A stretch of DNA of 64,000 nt, from assembly GCA_030765045.1 (NCBI GenBank), contig CM060966.1, positions 64,001,786-64,065,785 on the forward strand, read 5' to 3'. The stretch is from Tenodera sinensis (Eukaryota > Arthropoda > Insecta > Mantodea > Mantidae). Position numbers and translations under genes: made by a program. Shown here piece by piece: positions 1-13,562 of this stretch; within the stretch, counting starts at the first letter, position 1, and each line of letters starts with the position of its first letter. Below the pieces are notes generated by a model. That model did no database searches and was not told where the DNA came from. It saw only the letters and a program-made list of their open reading frames with translations.

Positions 1-420
1 CTTTCTCTCTTTCTTTCACTCTTTCTTCCCTTCCCTGTTTCTTTCTTTCTTTCTTACTTGCTTTCTTTCTTTCTTTCTATCTTTCTTTGTTGATTTCTAT
101 CTTTCTTTCTTTGTTTCTTTCCTTGATTTTTCCTTCTATCTATCCCTGTTTTTTTCTTTCTTTCTTTAATTCCTTCTTTCTTTCTTTCTTTCTTTCTTTG
201 TTTATTTCTTTCTTCCTTACTTTCATTCTTTCATTTCTTGTTTTATCCTTCTTTCCTTCTTTCTTTCATTCTTTCTTTCTTTCATTCTTTCTGTTTCTTT
301 CTTTCCTTCTTTCTTTCTTTCCTTCTTTGCTGCTTTGTTCATTTCCTTCCTTGTTTATTCAATTCTTTCTCACTTTCTTTCTTTCTTTTTTTTCTTTCTT
401 TCTTTCTATCTTTCTTTCCT

Positions 421-451
<31 letters not shown>

Positions 452-3445
452 CTCTTTCTTTGGTTCCTTCTTTTTTATTTCATTCTTTCTTACCTTGTTT
501 AATTCTTTCTTTCTTTCATTCTTTCTTTCTTTCATTTATTCATTCATTCAGTCTTTCTTTCTTATTTCCTTCCTTCTCTCTTTCCCTGTTTCTTTCCTTA
601 TTTCTTTCTTTCTTTCTTTCTTTCCTTCTTTCGTTTCTTCTTACTTTCTTTCTTTCTTTCTTTGTTTTCTTCTTTCTTTCTTTCTTACCTTCTTTCCTTC
701 TTGACTCGTTTACGTCTACCCTTCTTCAATTCTTTCTTTCTTTCCTTCTTTAATTCTTTCTATGTTTTTTCATTCTTTCTTTCTTTCATTCTTTCTTTCT
801 TTCTTTATTTCTATAATTCTTTCTTTCTTTCTTTTTTCTTTCTGTCTTCAAATCTTTCTTTCTTTCCTTCGTTAATTCTATCTTTTTTGCTTTCTTTCTT
901 TGTTTATTTTTTCTTTCTTTCTTTGCTTTCTTCTTTCTTTCTTACCTTCCTTCCTTCTTTCTTCGTTCCCTTCTTTTTTGCTTCAATTCTTTCTTACTTT
1001 CCTTCTTTAATTCTTTCTTGCTTTGTGTCTTTGTTTCGTTTTTTCTTTGTTGCCTTCCTTCTTTCTAACCTTCTTTCCTTCTTTCTTCTTTCCTTCCTTC
1101 TTTCTTCAATTCTTTCTTTTCTTCTTTAATTGTTTCTTTCTTGCTTTCTATCTTTGTTTCTTTCTTTCCTTCTTTCCTTCTATTTTCTTTCCTTCTTTCT
1201 TTCATTCGTTCTTTCTATCTTTGTTTCTTTCTTTCTTTCCTTCTTTCTTTCTTTCTTTTTTTCCTTCTTTCTTTTTTTCTTACTTTCTTTCTTTCTTCCT
1301 TACCTTCTTTCCTTCTTTCTTCGTTTCCTTCTTTCTTTCTTGAATTCTTTCTTACTTTCTTTCCTTCCTTCTTTCTTTCTCTCCTTCTTTAATTATTTGT
1401 TTGTTTGTTTCTTTCTTTGTTTCCTTGTTTCCTTCTTTCTATCTTCCGTTCTTTCCTTCTTTCTGCCTTTCCTTCTTTCTTTCTTCAATTCTTTCTTTCC
1501 TTCCTTAATTCCTTCTTTCTTGCTTTCTATCCTTGTTTGTTTGTTTCTTTCCTTCTTTCCTTCTTTTTTTCTTTCCTTCTTTCTTTCATTCGTTCTTTCT
1601 ATCTTTGTTTATTTCTTTCTTTCTTTCTTTTTTTCCTTTTTTCTTTCTTTTTTTCTTACTGTCTTTCTTTCTTCCTTACCTTCTTTCCTTCTTTCTTCGT
1701 TTCCTTCTTACTTTCTTGAATTCTTTCTTACTTTCTTTCCTTCCTTCTTTCTTTCTTTCTCTCCTTCTTTAATTATTTGCTTGTTTGTTTCTTTCTTTCT
1801 TTGTTTCCTTCTTTCTATCTTCCGTTCTTTCCTTCATTCTGCCTTTCCTTCTTTCTTTCTTCAATTCTTTCTTTCCTTCCTTAATTCTTTCTTTGTTGCT
1901 TTCTATCTTTATTTGTTTCTTTCTTTCTTTCTTTCCTTCTTTTTTCTTTCCTTCTTTCTTTCCTTCCTTCTTTCTTTCTTTCTTTATTTCTTTGTTTCTT
2001 TCTTTCTTTCTTTCTGTCTTTCCATCTTTCTTTCTTTTTTTCTTACTTTCTTTCTTTCTTCCTTACCTTCTTTCCTTCTTTCTTCGTTGCCTTTTTTCTT
2101 TCTTCAATTCTTTCTTACTTTCTTCCTTTCTATCTTTCTTTCTTTCTTTCCTTGTTTCTTATTTCTTTCCTTCCTTCCATGTTTCTTTCTTTCTTTCTTT
2201 CTTTCCTTCTTTCTTTCTTTTTATGTTTCTTTCTTTCTTTCTTTGTTTTCTTCTTTCTTTCTTACCTTCTTGACTCGTTTACTTCTATCTTTCTTCAATT
2301 CTTTATTTCTTTCCTTCTTTAATTCTTTCTTTGTTTCTTTCAATCCTTCTTTCTTTCTTTCTTTCTTTCTTTCATTCTCACTTTCTTTCTTTGTTTATTT
2401 CTATCTTTCTTTCTTTCTTTTTTCTTTCTTTCTTCAAATGTTTCCTTCTTTCCTTCTTTAATTCTATCCTTCTTGCTTTCTTTCTTTGTTTGTTTTTTCT
2501 TTCTTTCCTTGCTTTCTTCTTTGTTTCTTACCTTCCTTCCTTCTTTCTTCGTTTCCTTCCTTCTGTCTTCAATTCTTCCTTTCTTTCCTTGTTTAGTTCT
2601 TTCTTTCTTGCTTTGTTTGCTTGTTTCTTTCTTTCTTTGTTTCCTTCCTTCTTTCTAACCTTCTTTCCTTCTGTCTTCTTTCCTTCTTTCTTTCTTCAAT
2701 TCGTTCTTTCCTTCATTAATTGTTTCTTTCTTGCTTTCTATCTTTGTTTCTTTCTTTCCTTCTTTCCTTCTTTTTTTCTTTCCATCTTTCTTTCATTCAT
2801 TCTTTCTTTGTTTCTTTCTTTCTTTCCTTCTCGCATTCTTTCTTTCTTTATTTCTTTCTTTTACTTACTTTCTTTCTTTCTTTCGTTCTTCCTTACCTTC
2901 TTTCCTTCTTTCTTCGTTTCCGTCTTTCTTTCTTCAATTCTTTTTTACTCTCTTTCTTTCTTTCTATCTATCTTTCTTTCTCTCTTTCTTTGTTTCCTTC
3001 CCTGTTTTTTACCTTCTTTCCTTCCTTCTTTCTTTCTTTCTTTCTTTCTTATCTTCTTTAATTCTTTGTTTGTTTGTTTGTTTGCTTCTTTCTTTCTTTC
3101 TTTCTCTGTTTCCTTCTTTCTATCTTCCGTTCTTTCCTTTTTTCTTCGTTTCCTTCTTTCTTTCTTCAATTCTTTCTTTCCTTCTTTTTTTCTTTCCTTC
3201 TCTCTTTGTTTCCTTCTTTCTCCTTTCTTTGTTTATATCTTTGTTTCTTTCTTTCCTTCTTTCTGTCTTTCCATATATTCTTTCTTTTTTTCTTACTTTC
3301 TTTCTATCTTTCTTCCTTACCTTCCTTCCTTCTTTCTTCGTTTCCTTTTTTCTTTCTTCAATTCTTTCGTACTTTCTTCCTTTCTATCTTTCTTTCTTTC
3401 TTTCTTTCTTTCCTTCTGTCTTTCTTTGTCTCTTTCTTTCTTTCA

Positions 3446-3480
<35 letters not shown>

Positions 3481-4168
3481 CTTCTCTAATTCTTATTTCT
3501 TGCTTTCTTTCTTTCTTTCTTTCTTTGGTTCTTTTTTGTTGTTTCCATCTTTCTTTCTTACCATGTTTAATTCTTTCTTTCTTTCTCTCTTCCTTTCTAT
3601 CTTTCTTTCTTTGTTTTCTCCTTCTTTCCGTCTTTCTTTCTTCGTTTCTTTCTTTCTTTGTTTCTTTCCTTGTTTTTTCCTTCTTTCTTTCTTTCTGTCT
3701 TTCTTTCTTTATTTCTTTCTTTCTTTCATTCTTTCTCTCTCTATTTCTTTCTTACTTACTTTCTTTGTTTGGTTGTTTCTTTCTTTCCTTCTTTCTTTCG
3801 TTCTTTCTTTCTTTGTTTCTTTCTTTTTTCTTTCTATCTTTCTTTCTTTTTTCTTTCTTTCTTTCTTTCTTTCTATATTTCTATCTTTCTTTCTTTGTTT
3901 CTTTCCTTGTTTTTTCCTACTATATATCTATCTTTCTTTCTTTAATTCCTTCTTTCTTTCTTTTTTTCCATGTTTAATTCTTTCTTTCTTCCTTACTTTC
4001 TCTATTTGTATCTTTCTTTCCTTCTCTCTCTCTTTCTTTCATTCTTTCTTTTATTCTTTCTTTCTTTTTCTTTCTTTGTTTCCTTCTTTGTTTATTACCT
4101 TCTTTCCTTCTTTCTTCGTTTCCTTCCTTGTTTCTTCAATTCTTTCTTGCTTTCTTTCTTTCTTTTTT

Positions 4169-4208
<40 letters not shown>

Positions 4209-6377
4209 TCCTTCTTTCTTACTTTCTTTCTCTATATCTGTCTTAGTTACTTTCTTTCTTTCTTTATTCCTTTCTTTCATTTTTCTTTCTTTCTATGGTT
4301 CTTTCTTTTTTATTTCCTTCTTTCTTTCTTACCTTGTTTAATTCTTTCTTTCTTTCATTCTTTCTTTCATTTGTTGATTTATTCATTCAATATTTCTTTC
4401 TTTCTTCCTTTCCTGCTTTCTTTCTTTTTCTCTTTCTTTCTTTCCTGCTTTCTTTCTTTATTTATTTCTTTCCTTCTTTCGTTCCTTCCTACTTTCTTTC
4501 TTTGTTTGCTTCTTTCTTACCTTCTTCCCTTCTTCACTCGTTTGCCTCTTTGTTTCTTCAATTCTTTCTTTCTTTCTTCAATTCTTTAATTCTTTCTATG
4601 TTTCTTTCTTTCTCTATATCTTACTTTGTTTGTTTGTTTCTTTCTTTCTTTCTTTCTTTGTTTCTATCTTTCTTTCTTTTGCTTTCTTTCTTCCTTTCGT
4701 TCTTTCTTTCTTTCTTTCTTTCTTTCTTTGTTTCTGTCTTTCTTTCTTTGTTTCTTTCCTTGATTTTTCCTTCTATCTATTCCTGTTTTTTTCTTTCTTT
4801 CTCTAATTCCTTCTTTCTTTCTTTCTTTCTTTCTTTCTTTCCTTGTTTAATTCTTTCTTCCTTACTTTCTTTCTTTTCTTGTTTTATCCTTCTTTCCTTC
4901 TTTCTTTCTTTCTGTCATTCTTTCTTTCATTGTTTCTTTTTCTTTCTTTGTTTCCTTCTTTCTTTCTTACCTTCTTTCCTTCTTTCTTCGTTTCCTTCCT
5001 TGTTTATTCAATTTTTTCTTACTTTCTTTCTTTTTTTTCTTTCTTTCTTTCTATCTTTCTTTCCTTCTTTCATTCTTTCTCTCTTTCTTTGGTTCCTTCT
5101 TTTTTATTCCCTTCTTTCTTTCTTACCTTGTTAAATTCTTTCTTTCTTTGTTTCATTCTTTCTTTCTTTCTTTCATTTATTCATTCATTCAATCTTTCTT
5201 TCTTTCTTATTTCTTTCCTTCTCTCTTTCCCTCTTTCTTTCCTTATTTCTTTCTTTCTGTCTTTCCTTCTTTCGTTTCTTCTTACTTTCTTTCTTTCTTT
5301 CTTTCTTTCTTTGTTTTCTTCTTTCTTACCTTCTTTCCTTCTTGACTCGTTTACGTCTACCCTTCTTAATTCTTTCTTTCTTTCCTTCTTTAATTCTTTC
5401 TATGTTTCTTTCATTCTTTCTTTCTTTCTTTCTTTCTTTGTTTATTTCTATAATTCTTTCTTTCTTTCTTTTTTCTTTCTTTCTTCAAATCTTTCTTTCT
5501 TTCCTTCGTTAATTCTATCTTTCTTGCTTTCTTTCTTTAATTATTTCTTCTTTCTTTGCTTTCTTCTTTCTTTCTTACCTTCCTTCCTTCTTTCTTCGTT
5601 TCCTTCTTTTTTTCTTCAATTCTTTCTTACTTTCATTCTTTACCTCTTTCCTTCTTGCTTTGTTTCTTTGTTTCGTTCTTTCTTTGTTTCCTTCCTTCTT
5701 TCTAACCTTCTTTCCTTCTTTCTTCTTTCCTTCTTTCTTTCTTCAATTCTTTCTTTCCTTCTTTAGTTGTTTCTTTCTTGCTTTCTATCTTTGTTTCTTT
5801 CTTTCCTTCTTTCCTTCTTTTTTCTTTCCTTCTTTCTTACCTTTTTTCTTTCTTCCTTATCTTCTTTCCTTCTTTCTTCGTTTCCTTCTTTCTTTCTTCA
5901 ATTCTTTCTTACTTTCTTTCCTTCCTTCTTTCTTTCTTTCTTTCTCTCCTTTAATTATTTGTTTGTTTTTTTGTTTCTTTATTTCTATCTTTGTTTCCTT
6001 CTTTCTATCTTCCGTTCTTTCCTTCTTTCCTCGTTTCCTTCTTTCTTTCTTCAATTCTTTCTTTCCTTCCTTAGTTCTTTCTTTCTTGCTTTCTATCCTT
6101 GTTTGTTTGTTTCTTTCTTTCTTTCCTTCTTTTTTTCTTTCCTTCTTTCTTTCTTTCCTTGTTTCTTTCTTTCTTTCTTTGTTTCTTTCTTTCCTTCTTT
6201 CTGTCTTTCCATCTTTCTTTCTTTTTTTCTTACTTTCTTTCTTTCTTTCTTTCTTCCTTACCTTCTTTCCTTCTTTCTTCGTTGCCTTTTTTCTTTCTTC
6301 CATTCTGTCTTACTTTCTTCCTTTCTATCTTTCTTTCTTTCTTTCTTTCCTTGTTTCTTACTTCTTTCCTTCCTTCC

Positions 6378-6408
<31 letters not shown>

Positions 6409-7196
6409 CTTCTTTCTTTCTTTTTATCTTTCTTTCTTTCTTTGTCTCTTTCTTTCTTTCATTCCTTCTTTCTTTATTTCTTTCTTTCTTTCCTTCTCTA
6501 ATTCTTACTTTCTTGCTTTCTTTCTTTCCTTCTTTCTTTCCTTCTCTAATTGTTACTTTCTTGCTTTCTTTCTTTCTGTGGTTTTTTTCTTTCTTTCTTT
6601 CTTCAATTGTTTCCTTCTTTCCTTCTTTACTTCTTTCTTTCTTGCATTCTTTCTTTGTTTCTCTTTTTCTTTCTTTCTTTCTTCAATTTTTCTCTCTTTC
6701 GTTCTTTCATTCTTTCTTTCCTTCTTTCTTTCTGTCTTACTTTCTTTCTTTCTTTCTTTCTTTCATTCTCTCTGTATTTCTTTCTTACTCACTTTCTTTG
6801 TTTGAATGTTTGTTTGTTTGCTTCTTTCTTTGTTTCTTACTTTCTTTCATTCTTTCGTTCTTTCTTTCTTTATATCTTTCTATCTTTCTACCTTTGTTTG
6901 ATTCTTTACTTGTTATTTCCTTCTTTCCTTCTTTCTTTCTTGCTTTCTTTCTTTCTCTCTCTATTTCTTTCTTACTTACTCTCTTTCTTCGTTTGTTGGT
7001 TTCCTTCTTTCTATCTTTCTTTCTTTCTCTCTTTCTTTCTTTCTTTCTTTCTATCTTTATTTCTTTCTTTCTTGCTTTCTTTCCTGGTTTTTCCTTCTTT
7101 CCCTCTTTCTTTCTTTCTTCCTTTATTTCTTTGTTTCTTTCTTTCTTGCTCTCTCTATTTCTTTCTTACTCACTTTCTTTCTTTGAATGTTTGTTA

Positions 7197-7233
<37 letters not shown>

Positions 7234-10200
7234 GTTCTTTCTTTCTTTCTTGCTTGCTTTCTTTCTTTCTCTCTTTCCTTCCTTCTTTCTTTATTTCTTT
7301 ATTCCTTTCTTTCGTTCTTTCTTTCATTCTTTCTTTGTTTCTTTGTTTCTTTGTTTCCTTCTTTTGTTTTTGTTTCTTTCATTTTTTCCCGTCTTTCCTT
7401 CTTTCTTTCTTTCATTCATTCTTTCTTTCTTTCTCTATTTCTTTCTTACTTACTTTGTTTGTTTCTTTGTTATTTTGTTTGTTTGTTTCTTTCTTTCTTT
7501 CTTCCTTTCGTTCTGTGTTCCTTTCTTTCTTTCTCTATTTCCTTCTTTCTTAACTGCTTTCCTTCTTGCTTTTTTCTTTCTTCCATTCTTTCTTACTTTC
7601 TTCCTTTCTATCTTTCTTTCTTTCCTTGTTTCTTACTTCTTTCCTTCCTTCCATCTTTCTTTCTTTCTTTCTTTCCTTCTTTCTTTCTTTTTATCTTTCT
7701 TTCTTTCTTTGTCTCTTTCTTTCATTCCTTCTTTCTTTATTTCTTTCTTTGTTTCCTTCTCTAATTCTTACTTTCTTGCTTTCTTTCTTTCCTTCTTTCT
7801 GTCCTTCTCAAATTCTTACTTTCTTGGTTTCTTTCTTTCTTTGGTTTTTTTCCTTTCTTTCTTCAATTGTTTCGTTCTTTCCTTCTTTCTTTCTTGCATT
7901 CTTTCTCTGTTTCTCTTTTTCTTTCTTTCTTTCTTCAATTCTTTCTCTCTTTCCTTCTTTCATTCTTTCTTTCCTTCTTTGTTTCTGTCGTTCTTTCTTT
8001 CTTTCTTTCTTTCATTCTCTCTGTATTTCTTTCTTACTCACTTTCTTTGTTTGTATGTTTGTTTGTTTGTTTCTTTCTTTGTTTCTTACTTTCTTTCATT
8101 CTTTCGTTCTTTCTTTCTTTATATCTTTCTATCTTTCTTTCTTTGTTTGTTTCTTTACTTGTTATTTCCTTCTTTCCTTCTTTCTTTCTTGCTTTCTTTC
8201 CTTCTTTATCTCTCTATTTCTTTCTTACTTACTCTCTTTCTTCGTTTGCTGGTTTCTTTCTTTCTATCTTTCTTTCTTTCTCTCTTTCTTTCTTTCTTTC
8301 TTTCTATCTTTATTTCTTTCTTTCTTACTTTCTTTCCTTGTTTTTCCTTCTTTCCTTCTTTCTTTCTGTCTTCCTTTATTTCTTTGTTTCTTTCTTTCTT
8401 GCTCTGTCTATTTCTTTCTTACTCACTTTCTTTCTTTGAATGTTTGTTACTTTCTTTGTTTCTTTCTTTGTATCTTTCTTTCTTTCGTTCTTTCTTTCTT
8501 GCTTTCTTTCTTTCTCTCTTTCCTTCTTTCTTTCTTTATTTCTTTCTTTCGTTCTTTCTTTCATTCTTCCTTTGTTTCTTTGTTTCTTTGTTTCCTTCTT
8601 TTGTTTTTGTTTCCTTCCTTGTTTTTTCCGTCTTTCCTGCTTTCTTTCTTTCTTTCGTTCTTTCTTTCTTTCTTTGTTTCCGTCTTTCTTACCTTCTTTC
8701 CTTCTTTCCTCGTTTCCTTCTTTCTTTCTTCAATTCTGTGTTTCTTTCCCTCTTTAATTCTTTCTTTCTTGCTTTCTTTCTTTGTTTCTTTCTCTCTTTC
8801 TATCTTTCTGTCTTTCTTTCTTTGTTTCTTTCCTTGTTTCTTCCTTAATTCCTTCTTTCTTTCTTACTTACTTTCTTTATTTCTGTCTTACTTTCTTTCT
8901 TTCTTACTTTCTTTCTATCTTTCTTTCTTTCTTTCCTTCTTTCCTTGTTCTTTCGTTCTTTACTTCTTTGTTCCTTTTTTTCTTCCTTTCTTTCCTTGTT
9001 TTTTCCTTCTCTCCTTCTTGCCTTCTTTCTATCTTTTTTCTTTATTTTTCTCTTTCTTTCTTTGTTTCTTTCCTTGTTTTTTCCTTCTCTCCTTCTTTCT
9101 TTCTTTCTCTCTTTCTCTTTCTATTTTATTCTTACTTACTTGCTTTGTTTGCTGTTAGTATCTTTCTTTCTTTCTTCCCTTCTTTCCTTCTTTCTTTCTT
9201 TAATTCTTTCTTTCTTTTGTTCTTTAATTCTTTCTTTCTTGCTTCCTTTCTTTGTCTATTTCTTTCTTCTTTCTTTCTTTCTTTCTTTCTTTGTCTCTTT
9301 CCTTGTTTTTTCCTTCTTTCCTTCTTTCCTTCTTTCTTTCTTTGTTTATTTCTTTCTTCCTTTCTTTCTTTCTTTCTCTCTCTATTTCTTTCTTACTTAC
9401 TTTGTTTGTTTCTTTGTTATTTTGTTTGTTTGTTTCTTTCTTTCTTCCTTTCGTTCTGTGTTCCTTTCTTACTTTCTCTGTTTCCTTCTTTCTTAAATGT
9501 TTTCCTTCTTTCCTCGTTTCCTTCTTTCTTTTTTCAATTCTTTCTTTCCTTCTTTAATTCTTTCTTTCTTTCTTGCTTTCTATCTTTGTTTCTTTCTTTC
9601 TTCCTTTCTATCTTTCTTTCTTTGTTTCTTTCGTTTTTTTCCCTTCATTCCTTCTTTCTTTCTAACTCTCTATCTTTCTCTATTTATGTCTTACTATTTT
9701 TCTTTCTTTCTTTCTTTCCTTCTTTCCTTCTTTAATTCGTTCTGTCTTTGTTTCCAATTTTAATTCTTTCTTACTTTCTTTCTTTCTATCTTTCTTTCTT
9801 TGTTTCGTTGTTTTTTCCTTCTTTCCTTCTTTCTTCCTTTTTCTTTCTGTCTTTCCTTGTTTTGTCCTTCTTTCTATCTTTCTTTCGTTTTTCGTTCTTT
9901 CTTTCTTTCCTTCTATCTTTCTTTCTTTCTTTGTTTCTTTGTTTCTTTCTTTCTTTCCTTCTATCTTTCTTTCTTTCTTTGTTTCTTTGTTTCTTTCTTT
10001 CTTTCCTTGTTTTTTCCTTCTTTCCTTCTTTCTTTTTTCTTTCTTTCTTTGTTTCTTTCATTGTTTTTTTCCTTCATTCCTTCTTTCTTTCTCTCTTTCT
10101 TTCTTTCTTTCTCTATTTATGTGTTACTTTCTTTCTTTCTTTCCTTCTTTCCTTCTTTAATTCCTTCGTTCTTTGTTTCCTTTTTAATTCTTTCTTTCTT

Positions 10201-12638
10201 TCTTACTTTCTTTCTTTCTATCTTTCTTTCTTTGATTCCTTATTTTTTCCTTCTTTCCTTCTTTCTTCCTTTTTCTTTCTTTCTTTCTTTCCTTGTTTTG
10301 TCCTTCTTTCCGTCTTTCTTTCGTTCTTTCTTTCCTTCTTTCTTTCTTTCATTCTTTCTTTCTTACTATCTTTCTATCTTTCTTTCTTGCTTTCTTTCTG
10401 TCTTTCTTTCCTTCTATCTTCTTTCTTTCTTTTTTCCATCTTTTTTCCTTCTTTCCTTCTTTCTTTCTTTTTTTCTTTCTTTGTTTCTTTCCTTGTTTTT
10501 TTCCTTCTTTCCTACTTTCTTTCTATCTTTATTTCTTTCCCTCTCTATTTTATTCTTACTTACTTGATTGTTTGTTTGTTTCTTTCTTTCTTTCTTTCTT
10601 TCTTTCTTTCCTTCTTTCTTTCTTACCGTCTTTCCTTTTTTCCTCGTGTCCTTCTTTCTTTCTTTAATTCTTTCTTTCTTTCCTTCTTTAATTCTTTCTT
10701 TCTTTCTTCGTCTCTTTCTTCTTTCTTTCTTTCTTTCTTTCGTTCTTTCTTTCTTTCTTTGTTTCTTTCCTTGTTGTTTCCTTCAGTCCCTCTTTCTTTC
10801 TTTCTTTCTTTCTTTCATCCTTTCTTTCTTTCTTTCTTTCTATCTTTCTCTAATTCTTTCTTACTTTCTTTCTTTGGTTCTTTGTTTTATGTTTCCTTCT
10901 TTGTTTCTTACCTTCCATAGTTCTTGCTTTCTTTCTTCCTTTATTTCTTTCCTTCTTTCTTTCTGTCCTTGTTTCCTTCGTTCTTTCTTTTCTTGTGTTT
11001 TCCTTCTTTCCTTCTTTCTTTCTTTTTTCTTTGTTTCTTTCTTTGTTTCTTTCATTGTGTTTCTGCTTCTCTCTTTCTTTCTCTCTTTCTCTCTCTATTT
11101 TATTCTTGCTTACTTGCTTTATTTGTTTGTTTGTTTCTATCTTTCTTTCTTTCTATCTTTCTTTTTTTCTTCGATTCCTTGATCTTTCCTTCTGTCCTTC
11201 TTTCTTTCTTTTTTTTTCTTTCTTTCTTTCTTGCTTTCTTTCTTTCTTTATTTATTTCTTTGTTTCTTTGTTTCTTTCCTTGTTTTTTCCTTCTTTCCTT
11301 CGTTCTTTCTTTCATTCATTCTTTCTTTCTTTCTCTATTTCTTTCTTACTTACTTTTTTCCTTTGTTTGTTTGTTTCTTTCTTTGGTTCTTTCTTTCTTT
11401 GCTATCTTCGTTCTTTCTTACCTTCTTTCCTTCTTTCTTTCTTTCCTTCTTTATTTCTTTAATTCCTTCTTTCTTTCTTTCCTTGTTTAATTCTTTCTTT
11501 CTTTCTGTCTTTCTTTCTTTCCTTGTTCTTTGCTTCTTTCCCTCTTTCTTTCTTTTTTTCTTTCTCTTTTTGTGTCTTTCCTTGAATTTTCCTTCTTTCC
11601 TTCTTTCTTCGTTTTTCTTTCTTTGTTTTGTCCTTCTTCCGTCTTACTTTCTTTCTTTCTTTCTATGTATCTTTCTTTCTTTTTCCTATCTTTCTTTCTT
11701 TCTATCTATCTCTCTTTCTTTCCTTGTTTTTTCCTTTTTTCCTTCTTTCTTTCTTTTTTCTTTCTTTCTTTCGTTGTTTTTTCCTTCTTTCCTTCTTTCT
11801 TTCTTTCTTTGTTTCTCTCTCTATTTATTCTTACTTACTTGCTTGTTTTGTTTCTTTCATTCTTTCTTTCTTTCTTTCTTTCTTACGTTCTTTCTTTATT
11901 TCTTTATTTCTTTCTTTCTTTTGTTAGTCCTTTCTTTCTTTGTTTCCTTCTTTCATTCTTTCTTCCTTTCTTTCTTTCTTTCTTTAATTCCTTCTTTATT
12001 TCTTTCTTTGTTTCCTTCTTTGTTTCTTACCTTCTTTCCTTGTTTAGTCGTTTCCTTCTGTCTTTCTTCAATTCCTTCTTTCTTTCCTTCCCTAATTCTC
12101 TCTTGCTTGCTTTCTTTCTTTGTTTCCTTCTTTCTTTCCTCATTTCTTTCTTTCCATCTTTCTTTGTTTCTTTCCTTGTTTTTTCTTTCTTTCTTTCTTT
12201 CTTTCTTTCTTACCTTCTTTCCTTCTTTCTTCGTTTCCTTCTTTCTTTCTTCAATCCTTCTTACCTTCTTTCTTTCTTTCTTTCCTTGTTTTTTCCTTCT
12301 TTCCTTCCTTCTTTCTTTCTTTCTTTCTTAATTCTTTCCTTGCTTTTTCCTTCTTGCTTTCTTTCTTTGTTACCTTCTTTCTTTCTTTGTTTCCTTCTTT
12401 CTTTCTTACCTTCTTTCTCTCTTTCCTTCTTTATTTCCTGAATTCCTTCTTTCTTTCCTTGTTTAATTCTTTCTTTCTTACTTTATTTCTTTATTTCTAT
12501 CTTTCTTTCTTTCTTTCCTTGTTTTTCCTTCCTTCCATATTTCTTTCTTTCTTTGTTTGTTTCTTGCTTCCTTTCTTACCTTCTTTACTTCTTTCTTCGC
12601 TTCCTTCTTGCTTTCTTACTTCCTTTCTTTCTATCTTA
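1..12638. repeat. Giant degenerate (CTTT)n polypyrimidine array
   Basis: The plus strand is almost entirely C and T, built on CTTT/CCTT/GTTT/ATTT words with scattered A and G. It starts before the window and stops abruptly at about 12638, where complex sequence begins. Every frame is open because TTTC-type words carry no plus-strand stop, giving spurious Phe/Ser/Leu-rich plus frames and Lys/Glu/Arg-rich minus frames. A longer phrase recurs many times (TTACCTTCTTTCC followed by TTCTTCGTTTCC and TTCTTCAATTC), so the array is made of diverged higher-order units rather than one pure slippage run. Long mirror-like homopurine/homopyrimidine DNA of this kind can form triplex H-DNA in vitro. No gene is supported here. 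Confidence 0.97.
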
Positions 12639-13562
12639 CTCTGTGAAACGCACTTGCACGCCGGTGTACAGTTTACCCTGCCAAGTTACGCCGCCCATCG
12701 GTCTGATCGGGTCGGCCGACAGGGCGGTGGTACTGCCATTTTCATAAAGAACCATCTCACCCACACTCCTGTTACCATTTCTCCGCTACAACACCTGGAA
12801 GCAACCGCCATAAGGCCTTGGGCGGGAACGACCTAGTGCTTGTGGCGGTATTTGACCCGCCGGATGGACGCTTCCATGAAGCGGACATCACAGCACTCTT
12901 GAACCTACACCACAGGGTTTGCATCGCAGGCGACTTCAACGCTAAACACCCAAGCTGACACAGCCGCACCCAGAACGTTAAGGGCCGGGGACTGTACCGT
13001 CTCATTAGCGGGAACACCGCCCTTCACGCGCACGGGCCGAGAGTCCAACCCACTACCCGGCACGCGGCGCCGCGGATGTCATTGATTTCATGATCACCAA
13101 GAACATTCCATTTCACTTGGACCTCTCTGTGATTAACGCTCTGGACTCTGATCACAACCCTGTTGTGGTCGACTCAGACGTTAATCTCACCGCGCTGGGA
13201 GTACCGGACTGGGTGGAAGAAGTCGACTGGGACGCAGCCGTCCTTGCCCTTCAAAACTCCGTGGAAGCAAATCCTCGAATAGACTCGATTGAGGCTCTCG
13301 AGGAGGGGGCCGCGGGGTTTTCATCCTCAGTTCTAAATGCGGTACGTGCTCACACACACCGCATCCCTACCGAAGCACCAAACCCGACATCTATCCCTGT
13401 TCCACTGAAACGCCTCATTCAAGCAAAGAATGCTGTCAGACGGCTATGGCAGAGATTCCAACATCCTAGAATAGGAGTAATACACCAGAGGTTCAAATCC
13501 CTGGTGAGACGACTCCTAAGAAAACATAGGCAAGCAGCTTGGGACGAAACATTGCGTCACCG
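12639..13562 (+). pseudogene. Jockey-like LINE fragment: endonuclease C-terminal half plus linker
   Basis: The plus strand encodes the second half of an APE-type endonuclease and the linker before reverse transcriptase. Visible blocks are a GGGTAIFIK-like core strand, a GDFNAKHPS motif near 12930-12955 and the catalytic SDHNPVV motif near 13147-13167. At least two frame changes and a stop right after the GDFN motif break it, so it cannot be translated as one protein. The linker continues open from 13090 and reads VRRLWQRFQHPRIG-like sequence typical of Jockey-group ORF2. Homology stops at about 13562, where the sequence turns into the opposite-strand copy. The left end abuts the CTTT array directly. 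Confidence 0.85.

Noticed and set aside
87..12700. Dozens of long open frames rich in Phe, Ser, Leu (plus) or Lys, Glu, Arg (minus)
   Set aside because: They follow from stop-free CTTT repeats; no domain, no codon bias and no start context supports them.
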